Positions 1 through 5,835 of a stretch of 14,657 nt of DNA are shown piece by piece. Position 1 is the first letter of the stretch; the number at the start of each line of letters is the position of its first letter. The notes beneath the pieces are model-generated. The model was not told the origin of the DNA, did not search any database, and saw nothing but the letters and a program-made list of their open reading frames with translations. Source of the stretch: Bacteroidales bacterium (lineage in GTDB: Bacteria > Bacteroidota > Bacteroidia > Bacteroidales > Bacteroidaceae); assembly GCA_004555055.1 (NCBI GenBank), contig SFJN01000105.1:1-14657 (forward strand), written 5' to 3'. Position numbers and translations under genes: made by a program.

Positions 1-2
1 CT

Positions 3-960
3 CCTACACTCTCCGCACGCAAAGCAGCAGAAAAATGGTGGGACGATAATGCTGGTGAGCCTGCATTATACAGCACAGAATTCGGGGAGGTGGAAATAAA
101 CAGGAACTCCGTCGAGAGTTCACTTGCTCATCGTTATACTTGATGCTATAACATCTTTAAAGGAAGGCTTTGAAAATGCTGTGTATTTGGGAACAATGCC
201 TGATTTCACCCGACAGGAAGGAGTGATGAACCATTATTTTGCATACCCAATTATGTATTCTGTAGGGCAATGCAGGATGCCAACAAGAACCGTCTGTATG
301 TTCACGAGGTGTTTGTCGCTGATGGAATAAAGAAGGGAGATACCCTTCAAACCGCAGCGTCTCAGCCTCACGGAGGTATCTCCCTATATAGGGACATTCT
401 TGCGAATGTTCTTGAAAATGGGCAAACTTCTGAACAAGTTCAAAATAGCCAATCTTCTATATGCGAAAATAGTGAATCCGTTATTTCTGACAAAGAAAAA
501 GCGCAAAAAAAAGCTGGAAACCAACAGGAAAGTGCTGGAAATGTCGAAAACGACGCTCCGGAGGCATCGGAGAAGTCAGACGAGCAGCGTGCGAGTCTCC
601 GGAGGCAGAAGTCGGAGTCGCCGGTTTCAGATGCCACGCCAAAGGAGCGTGCCCTGCGTGACGCGCTGAACGATGTGCTCACCTCTGCCGGAATCGATGT
701 CGTGACGGATGTCGAGGAAGGACAGCGTGTGCTGGATGAGGTGAATGGGAATGCGAGGATGATGGCAAAAAAAAGAGCACTTAAAACCGCCTCTCTTTCC
801 GAAGATACGGAAAGGTCATTAACTGTCGTTTCAAGTGCTCAAGGTGCAAATATACTGAATAATCTTGATACACTGATATCATCTCTTGAAAATTCTGCTA
901 CGCAGCCTAAAACTTTTATCGGAGATGTTGCCAAAGCATTGGGTGCAATTGGCTTCGTGC
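3..960 (+). pseudogene. Decayed polyvalent-protein fragment with an LPD3-like domain and charged linker
   Basis: Protein similarity continues through three segments in two frames. Positions 3-140 encode a block ending in SVESSLAHRY, then a stop. Positions 142-250 in another frame encode LDAITSLKEGFENAVYLG followed by HYFAYPI. From 252, back in the first frame, the text is YVFCRAMQDANKNRLYVHEV and then QTAASQPHGGISLYRDILAN. Joined, this matches my recollection of the LPD3-type domain found in large polyvalent proteins of phages and conjugative elements, common in Prevotella. The two breaks look like small deletions near 136-141 and 250. A Lys/Glu/Gln-rich linker (about 420-660) and a block ending FIGDVAKALGA (to about 939) follow before the next frame change. 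The region is broken at both ends and no intact start is visible. The domain name is from memory; decay is seen directly. Confidence 0.75.
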
Positions 961-1527
961 AACTGGGCACTCGACGGCAATTTCGGAAGGCAGCGTACGG
1001 AGATGCGCATTGCGAAGTCGAACATCAAGGACTTCGGCGTATGGCACACCGAAAGGGAGAATGACGTTGAGATAGACATGCCTCTGCGCGAATATGCGCA
1101 AGAGGTGGAGCAGTCCATCACGAACTACCGCGACGTGCTTGCAAACGTCCCCATGACGGATGGACACCGCGCAAGGTTCGAACGTGGTCTTGCCATGCTC
1201 GAGGATGTGCGGCGACGCCTTGAAGAAGGTGGGTACAAGCCGAAGAAAGAGGATTTGAGGTATCAGAAGAATGTAGAGAATGATGCATATTCTCTTGACA
1301 ATGTAGAAGAATCAACAACGCTTTCAGAAAAAAAAGATGCACATCCCACGCGGCTGCAAACATCTAATGATGCCCAGGCTGTACAAAGGGATGCACATCT
1401 TTCAGATACAAAGGTAGAAACAAATTCCGGAAATAGAGAAGAAATAAACGAAAATCGTCATTATCTCTCCGCAATAGTTTCTGAAAGAGGTGACATTACA
1501 AGAAAAGCTCCTTGGCGTTCGTTCTAA
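955..1527 (+). pseudogene. Decayed polyvalent-protein fragment, second block
   Basis: The coding signal moves to another frame near 940-960. From there it reads NWALDGNFGRQRTEMRIAKS, then a block containing DFGVWHTERENDVEIDMP and EQSITNYRDVLANVPMTDGH, then a charged low-complexity tail to the stop at 1525. The block looks like conserved protein, not random sequence, and continues the preceding fragment, so both probably belonged to one large protein. It has no plausible start codon of its own. At about 1502-1507 an A-run carries a one-base slip, after which coding continues in the next frame as LLGVRSNPSQSQ. I do not recognise a named domain here with certainty, and no function should be assigned. 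Confidence 0.6.
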
Positions 1528-1970
1528 TCCTTCCCAATCACAAAGTGAAATTCCGGCTACTAATCAAGGAGCTGTTGCAAAGATACGAAAAGATGCAGAA
1601 AATGCCATACGAAAAGGCAAAAAACTTCTCATGTAGAAACATAGTGATAATGTAAATCACTATGGAGCGGTATTCGAGAAGACAAAAAAGGAGTATGGTC
1701 TGACAGACTCTTTTGAGGATGCCGGATATCTGCTTCCTGTCGGAGAAAGATTGGTTGATGATGAATCTATTATAACATGGGATAAAAACATAACTCCCGA
1801 ACAGAAGGCACTTCTGCGCGAACACAATTTCCGCGAATATCCAACCATTCAGGAGTTAACTGCCGCAAATAGTTGAAAACTTCAAGAATACGAAACTCAT
1901 TACCAGAAAAAACGTTGAAAAACCCTACGTTAAAGGCAAAAACATTGCTCGAAGAGAGCAATTTGGTTGA
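1508..1970 (+). pseudogene. Decayed mobile-element protein fragment, third block
   Basis: After the slip near 1505, one frame runs to an in-frame TAG at 1634 and continues beyond it with HYGAVFEKTKKEYGLTDSFE and DAGYLLPVGERL. It then reads TPEQKALLREHNF and PTIQEL. An extra base near 1859 moves the reading to the next frame, which continues with LPQIVENFKNTKLITRKN and KPYVKGKNIARREQFG to a TGA at 1968. The AGYLLP stretch recalls a motif seen in polyvalent proteins, where the next residues are usually DG. I cannot name the rest. The premature stop and frame change mark it as non-functional. It probably belongs to the same lost gene as the upstream fragments. Confidence 0.55.
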
Positions 1971-2163
1971 TGAAGGTACTGCGCTTTATGAAGACAAAGA
2001 TGCAGATGATGTGTGGAAAGACCGCATCAAGTCTGCCGTACAGACCCTGCTCCACGAGGCCGTTGCCCACTACCATCCCATACCTGTCCAACACACGAAC
2101 AGCCTGGTCTGCGGTATTTTTGGAAAGCGAAAGAACGGGAGAAAAATTGCACACTCCCTCTGA
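1945..2163 (+). pseudogene. Decayed fragment with HEAVAHY motif
   Basis: An overlapping frame encodes EESNLVDEGTALYEDKDADD and then KSAVQTLLHEAVAHY (motif codons 2053-2073). An H-E-x-x-x-H-[YK]-G-L-R type motif is, as I recall, frequent in phage and conjugative-element polyvalent proteins. Here the expected GLR part is missing and the protein text becomes unrelated straight after the tyrosine, so the domain is cut at about 2074. The remaining codons to the stop at 2161 overlap the first copy of a dispersed repeat. The spacing is not the canonical HExxH zincin spacing, so metal binding is only a possibility. No start codon context makes this a free-standing gene. Confidence 0.5.
2146..2157. 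repeat. Dispersed repeat copy A (ATTGCACACTCC)
   Basis: The 12 bases match the copy at 14632-14643, and 11 of them match the copy near 2644. It is preceded by ACGGGAGAAAA, which resembles the bases before the second copy. Confidence 0.5.
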
Positions 2164-2404
2164 AACTACTCGTGAACGGCCTTCCAGACACCTGTTGATG
2201 AGCCTGTGAACCTTCAAAAATTTTGACAAGGTATTGTGTCCCTTTTAGAGCGGATTTTGGACAGTTTTTTGCTGTTTTGCTATCCAATGTTGCCAATTTC
2301 GTGCTGTCGGTATGTATTGATATCGGCAGAATTCCGCGGATTTCGCGGCAAAAAACTAAAAAAAAGCGGCGAAAAATTCAAAAAATGCCGTGTTTTAGGG
2401 CCAA

Positions 2405-2485
2405 AAACATCGGACTTCTTGGGCACAAACCTCCGTACTTTTGACGCAAAACCTCCGTACTTTGTGGCAAAGAAGTCCGATGTTT
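2405..2485. repeat. 16-bp perfect inverted repeat with 49-nt spacer
   Basis: AAACATCGGACTTCTT (2405-2420) is the exact reverse complement of AAGAAGTCCGATGTTT (2470-2485). The spacer carries two direct repeats. The arms and repeats together form about four units of 21-23 nt, each with a KxxDF/RTF-like translation. The unit could fold as a long stem with a large loop. Confidence 0.85.
2427..2463. repeat. 15-bp direct repeat inside the inverted repeat
   Basis: AAACCTCCGTACTTT occurs at 2427-2441 and again at 2449-2463, with a start-to-start spacing of 22 bp. Both copies lie in the spacer of the inverted repeat. Confidence 0.85.
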
Positions 2486-2639
2486 CCGGTTTTCCGGCCG
2501 GAAATGCCGCAAAAATCCCCCTGTTCCCGATTTTGCGATATTTGGGACCAAGGCTGGGTGTGGTGGCTTCCGTGGCCCTTCTCAGGGCGTTAACGACGGG
2601 GTTCGGGAGGCTGGAGGCATCCGGAAAACGGGCGTCGGA

Positions 2640-2654
2640 AAATATTGCACACTC
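2640..2654. repeat. Dispersed repeat copy B (AAATATTGCACACTC)
   Basis: Fifteen bases are identical to 14628-14642. Both copies are preceded by GG and followed within four bases by TCCGG. Confidence 0.6.
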
Positions 2655-2717
2655 GTCCGGTTGCTCCGAATCCGAGGCATGGTTTACGGCCTTGGATTTC
2701 ATCCTTCGTTTTCTCGC

Positions 2718-2781
2718 CATGGCAATGATTGAGCAAGTTGACTTCGTCTTCTTCCTCCTTGCATGGCAATGATTGAGCAAG
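2718..2781. repeat. 20-bp direct repeat
   Basis: CATGGCAATGATTGAGCAAG occurs at 2718-2737 and 2762-2781, 44 bp apart. The second copy continues into GCTCATCATTG, giving a near-perfect hairpin (2767-2791, one bulged base). Confidence 0.85.
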
Positions 2782-2974
2782 CTCATCATTGCTCATTTGG
2801 CTTAACGAAAACGTTCGTTTCGCGTGTCCGAGGCATTGGGACTGGGCAAATCCCGGTGAAGATGTGTGGTGGCTTCCTGTATCGGCGGGATAGGGTAATC
2901 CATGCTTTTTTGCATCGTTACTGGACAAATGCACCTTAAAAAGAGGGTGCAAAGTGTCGTTTTGCAGAAATCCT

Positions 2975-3006
2975 TTTGGAGAAAATGCGCAAAAAACGTA
3001 ATTTTG
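2975..3006 (+). promoter_or_regulatory. Bacteroidetes-type promoter for the Nif3-family gene
   Basis: TTTG at 2975-2978 is followed after exactly 20 nt by TAATTTTG at 2999-3006, matching the TTTG / TAnnTTTG consensus. Transcription would start at about 3010-3014, which places it at or just before the ATG at 3015. Confidence 0.6.
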
Positions 3007-3014
3007 CGCCAAAT

Positions 3015-3791
3015 ATGAAAATAAAAGCAGTCGTAGAGGCCCTTGAAAATTTTGCTCCTCTGCCCTTGCAGGAAGGCTATGACAATGCCGGCCTGCAATG
3101 TGGATTAACAGAGCGCAATTGTTCAGGGGCATTATTGTGTCTTGACGTCACGGAAGAAGTCATTGCGGCAGCCGCAGAAAGCGGTTGCAACCTTATCGTC
3201 AGCCACCACCCTTTGCTTTTCCGTGGCTTGAAATGCATTGCTGACGAAGGGTATGTAGAACGTTGTGTACGTCGCGCCATCCTGTCAGATGTTGCCATCT
3301 ATTCTGCGCACACCAACCTCGACAATGCCTTCGGTGGCGTATGTCATGAGATGGCGCAGCGGTTGGGACTCACTGACGTGGAGTTCCTCGTCCCTTCGGC
3401 CGATGGGCGCAGTGGCAGCGGCGTTGTGGGAAACATCGCTCCAGTGCCGGCTTCGGAATTGCTCGTGAGAATGAAGGATGTTTTCGGTGCCGGCAGTGTG
3501 GCATACAGCGAAGGTCCGCAACAGACCATCCGGCGCGTGGCACTTTGTGGCGGTTCCGGTGATTTCCTTATCGATGCCGCCTGCAGGCAAGGAGCGGATT
3601 TGTTTGTCACCGGAGAGATCGGTTATCACCGTTTCTTCGGATATGGCCGGCGGATGTGGCTCGCCTCAATCGGACATTTTGAGAGTGAACGCTATACCCC
3701 ACACCTTATGGAACGTATTCTGCAGGATGCCCTGCCCGGACTTCGCACCGTAGTCTATGAGGCCCCAACAAGTCCGGTCCGGTATCTATAA
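3015..3791 (+). CDS. Nif3-like dinuclear metal-centre hexameric protein
   Basis: The 258-residue product belongs to the Nif3/YbgI (DUF34) family, which is annotated in databases as GTP cyclohydrolase I type 2 homologues; its true biochemical role is unsettled. The N-terminal family signature LQEGYDNAGLQ is at residues 18-28. Metal ligands typical of the family are visible as SHHP (His64, His65), HTNLD (His99, Asp103) and GHFESE (His221, Glu225). The length matches the short form (E. coli YbgI is about 247 aa), so the middle domain insert of longer Firmicutes and Bacteroidetes homologues is absent. An in-frame ATG at 2976 would add 13 residues, but it lies within the predicted promoter, and MKIKAVVEAL is the usual family N terminus. 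The zinc-ribbon gene follows after 71 nt, a pairing often seen in Bacteroidetes and suggestive of co-transcription. Confidence 0.92.
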   Translation: MKIKAVVEALENFAPLPLQEGYDNAGLQCGLTERNCSGALLCLDVTEEVIAAAAESGCNLIVSHHPLLFRGLKCIADEGYVERCVRRAILSDVAIYSAHTNLDNAFGGVCHEMAQRLGLTDVEFLVPSADGRSGSGVVGNIAPVPASELLVRMKDVFGAGSVAYSEGPQQTIRRVALCGGSGDFLIDAACRQGADLFVTGEIGYHRFFGYGRRMWLASIGHFESERYTPHLMERILQDALPGLRTVVYEAPTSPVRYL

Positions 3792-3862
3792 GGCTATGGC
3801 CCCCTGTTGACCGGGCGTATGCCTCCCCCTAAATTGTATAAACCCCTCTTATTATATATTAT

Positions 3863-4687
3863 ATGGCAAGCCGTACAAAAGAAGTTCTGCCCGCAGAGAT
3901 GAGTGTGGAGCAGAAACTGAAGAACCTTTACCAGCTTCAGACAAAACTTTCGGAGATTGACAAAATCCGTACTCTCCGCGGAGAACTTCCCGCAGAAGTT
4001 CAGGACCTTGAGGACGAAATCGAGGGCCTTCACCATCGTCTGTCGAAATTCGAACAGGAGATTACCGACTTTGAGGCCGTCATTGTGGAGAAGCAGAACA
4101 GCATCCGCGAGGCCCGTGCCCTGATGGAGGAGTATCGTCAGCAGCTTGACCAGGTGAGCAATAACCGTGAATACGATACGCTGCAGAAGGAAATCGAATA
4201 CCAGTCGCTCGAAATAGAATTGCTGAACAAGCAGATTCGCGACATCGACCGTCAGATTGAGACCCGCCAGTCGGACCTTGCCAAAGGCCGCAGCGTCATC
4301 AAGAAGCGTACCGATGACCTTGAGGTAAAGAAGGCCGAGCTCGACGAGATTGTCACCGAAACCCGTGCTGAAGAAGAGCGCCTTCGCGAAAAGGCACGCA
4401 GCATCGAAGTAAGCATTGAGCCCCGTCTGCTCGCTGCCTTCAAACGCATCCGCAAGAGACTGCGCAATGGTCTCGCCATTGTATACGTCAATCGTGAGGC
4501 CTGTGGCGGATGTTTCAATACGATTCCCCCCCAACGTCAGTTTGATGTCCGTTCGCACAAGAAGATCATTCCCTGCGAATTCTGCGGACGCATCCTCATC
4601 GACCCCGAGTTGGCCGGCATCAAGCCCGAACCCGTTGAGGAGCCCAAGAAGCGTAGAAGAGTAAAGAAGGAAACTCCTGCCAAGTGA
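3863..4687 (+). CDS. Coiled-coil C4-type zinc-ribbon protein
   Basis: The 274-residue product has a long charged alpha-helical region (about residues 10-190, rich in Glu, Lys, Arg, Gln and Leu with heptad character), expected to form an antiparallel coiled coil. A C-terminal zinc ribbon follows with Cys214-x2-Cys217 and Cys238-x2-Cys241. This is the layout of the widespread zf-RING_7 family that includes HP0958/CT398. Members have been linked to RNA or partner-protein binding, but no function can be fixed for the Bacteroidetes proteins. The tail is strongly basic and Pro-rich (KKRRRVKK). The start is the only ATG ahead of the conserved helix, directly after an A/T run (TATATATTATAT, overlapping the ATG). 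The gene probably belongs with the Nif3-like gene upstream. No TTTG/TAnnTTTG promoter was found in the 71-nt gap. Confidence 0.88.
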   Translation: MASRTKEVLPAEMSVEQKLKNLYQLQTKLSEIDKIRTLRGELPAEVQDLEDEIEGLHHRLSKFEQEITDFEAVIVEKQNSIREARALMEEYRQQLDQVSNNREYDTLQKEIEYQSLEIELLNKQIRDIDRQIETRQSDLAKGRSVIKKRTDDLEVKKAELDEIVTETRAEEERLREKARSIEVSIEPRLLAAFKRIRKRLRNGLAIVYVNREACGGCFNTIPPQRQFDVRSHKKIIPCEFCGRILIDPELAGIKPEPVEEPKKRRRVKKETPAK

Positions 4688-4783
4688 TGCGGACATCGGA
4701 AGTCTGAAGATGACGCCTTCATGCCGCCCGATGGGCAATGCGGACTTGTCCGATTATTGCTAAGTGGGAGGCAGATAATCCAA

Positions 4784-4846
4784 GGTCCTGCAAATTGGTG
4801 TGCCGGTTACAGATTACGGACAGACCGATTTGCAGGACCTGTTTTA
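4784..4846 (+). terminator. Hairpin between zinc-ribbon gene and rlmH: terminator or attenuator
   Basis: GGTCCTGCAAATTGGT (4784-4799) pairs with ACCGATTTGCAGGACC (4824-4839), 15 of 16 positions, with a 24-nt loop. TGTTTTATT follows, a modest U-rich tail. The ATG of rlmH is only 15 nt beyond the right arm, so the structure lies in the rlmH leader if the genes are co-transcribed. Confidence 0.6.
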
Positions 4847-4854
4847 TTACCATT

Positions 4855-5328
4855 ATGAAAATACATCTTATCGTTGTAGGCAAGACCACCGACCGCCATA
4901 TGGAGGCCCTCATTGCCGACTATACCCAACGCGTGGGGCATTATGTCCCATTCAGTATGGAGGTCATTCCCGAACTCAAGAATGCCAAGTCTCTCAGTTT
5001 CGAGCAGCAGAAGGATCGCGAGGGAGAGTTGATACTGCGCAGCCTCGGTGATGGAGACTGGGTGGTGCTGCTCGATGAGGGCGGTCAGGAATTCCGTTCT
5101 GTGGACTTTGCGCGGTATGTTGACCGCCGTTGTGCCTCCGGTGCCCGCCGCCTGGTGTTTGTCGTGGGCGGTCCTTACGGCTTCTCGAAGGCTGTCTACG
5201 ACCGTTCGCGCGAAAAGCTTTCGCTCTCCCGTATGACGTTCAGTCATCAGATGGTGCGGCTGTTCTTTGTCGAACAGCTTTATCGTGCCATGACCATTCT
5301 GCGTGGCGAACCCTATCATCACGAATAG
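4855..5328 (+). CDS. rlmH: 23S rRNA (pseudouridine1915-N3)-methyltransferase RlmH
   Basis: The 157-residue product is a SPOUT-class methyltransferase that uses S-adenosylmethionine to methylate pseudouridine 1915 in helix 69 of 23S rRNA, acting on assembled 70S ribosomes. Family hallmarks are MKIHLIVVGK at the N terminus, LLDEGGQEFRS (72-82), the VVGGPYGF trefoil-knot SAM-binding segment (103-110), and the C-terminal run SHQMVRLFFVEQLYRA ending in PYHHE. The length is the family norm of 155-159. The reading frame is open upstream to 4738, but the conserved protein begins at this ATG and the upstream part contains the hairpin. The gene is probably transcribed with or just after the zinc-ribbon gene, subject to that hairpin. 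It converges with aroC across a 507-nt gap. Confidence 0.96.
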   Translation: MKIHLIVVGKTTDRHMEALIADYTQRVGHYVPFSMEVIPELKNAKSLSFEQQKDREGELILRSLGDGDWVVLLDEGGQEFRSVDFARYVDRRCASGARRLVFVVGGPYGFSKAVYDRSREKLSLSRMTFSHQMVRLFFVEQLYRAMTILRGEPYHHE

Positions 5329-5423
5329 CATACTGTGGCGTTCGGGACTCCGTATGAGGAAATATCGGTGCAACGGTGCTGACGGAAAGGCGCATCGTGT
5401 GATGGCATATGGCATAATGATGC

Positions 5424-5459
5424 AAAAAAAATTCTGGTGCTCACACCTGAGCACCAGAA
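5424..5459 (-). terminator. Intrinsic terminator, minus strand
   Basis: TTCTGGTGCTC (5432-5442) pairs perfectly with GAGCACCAGAA (5449-5459) around a 6-nt loop. On the minus strand the stem is followed by eight T (A-run 5424-5431). On the plus strand there is no U-run after it, so it is directed leftward. Confidence 0.85.
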
Positions 5460-5523
5460 CCAACACAAAAACTAAACTAGACTTAACTAAACTATAAGCG
5501 TTATCATCGCGACAACTAAAGAT
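5424..5523 (-). ncRNA. Candidate small RNA of about 100 nt, promoter to terminator
   Basis: On the minus strand a full Bacteroidetes promoter (5559-5528) is followed by about 100 nt and then a perfect 11-bp terminator stem with eight U residues. No ORF longer than a few codons lies between them. The middle is U/A-rich with two GUUUAGUU motifs, and the 5' end can form a short CAAC/GUUG stem. It sits in the gap between converging rlmH and aroC, downstream of the aroC terminator and reading away from aroC, antisense to any rlmH read-through. The 5' end is inferred from the promoter spacing; the 3' end comes from the U-run. I could not match it to a known RNA family. Confidence 0.55.
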
Positions 5524-5527
5524 GTTG

Positions 5528-5559
5528 CAAATATACGCCGTTTCGTAATTTCCACCAAA
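5528..5559 (-). promoter_or_regulatory. Bacteroidetes-type promoter for the candidate small RNA
   Basis: Read on the minus strand, TTTG (5559-5556) is followed after 20 nt by TATATTTG (5535-5528), a full match to TTTG / TAnnTTTG. The predicted transcription start is about 5521-5524. Confidence 0.7.
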
Positions 5560-5742
5560 CATTTTCGGTGTTTTTTTGAGAAAATTTCCAAAAATCATGA
5601 TCTTTTCTCTTTTGCACGTCTTTTGAAACGTTTTCGTTCAGCCATATGAGCAGAAGCCAAACTTGTTTGGATTATGCCATGGCGATGGTGCCGGTCTTTG
5701 GCTTTGCAGTTTTTTCCTGTGGCTCGTTGTCTTCGGTGCATT
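5560..5742. other. Intergenic DNA without recognised features
   Basis: This stretch is T-rich with no convincing ORF. The only structures seen are a short palindrome CCAAACTTGTTTGG (5657-5670) and a weak CACC/GGTG hairpin followed by seven T (5554-5577), which might help end rlmH transcription on the plus strand. Confidence 0.4.
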
Positions 5743-5782
5743 CAAAAAGAAGACACGGTATCCTCTTCATGAAGATACCGTG
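5743..5782 (-). terminator. Intrinsic terminator of aroC
   Basis: CACGGTATC (5754-5762) pairs with GATACCGTG (5774-5782). On the minus strand the stem is followed by TCTTCTTTTTG. It lies 54 nt after the aroC stop. Confidence 0.7.
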
Positions 5783-5835
5783 CCTTCCTGGCGTCCGGTT
5801 TCCGTTCCGATGTAACGATATGGGTGAATCTTGCC

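Larger units (their letters stand above)
2164..3014. other. Repeat-rich intergenic block
   Basis: No gene I can support lies here. Both strands stay open for long stretches (for example minus 2280-2789, 169 codons, and plus 2236-2772), but the translations are low-complexity, match no family I know, and follow the repeats. The block holds a 16-bp inverted repeat with nested direct repeats (2405-2485), the palindrome TTTCCGGCCGGAAA (2491-2504), a dispersed-repeat copy (2640-2654), a 20-bp direct repeat (2718-2781) and small hairpins at 2804-2819, 2902-2915 and 2930-2951. The nif3 promoter closes it. It probably grew from accumulated intergenic repeats next to the decayed mobile element. Confidence 0.6.

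Noticed and set aside
2405..2485. CRISPR array
   Set aside because: There are only two direct repeats, 22 bp apart start to start, with 7-nt spacers and no cas genes. The spacing does not fit a CRISPR array.
3794..4738. Minus-strand open frame of 314 codons
   Set aside because: It lies opposite the zinc-ribbon gene, whose coiled coil and four cysteines are clear. The antisense translation is Leu/Val/Gly-rich with no family motif, an effect of codon bias on the opposite strand.
4738..4854. 39-residue N-terminal extension of RlmH
   Set aside because: The upstream frame is open, but RlmH proteins start at MKIHLIVVG-like sequence and the extension overlaps the long inverted repeat.
5329..5835. 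tRNA or rRNA gene in the long gap
   Set aside because: No cloverleaf arms, T-loop (GGTTCRA) or CCA end could be found; only promoter and terminator structures are present.
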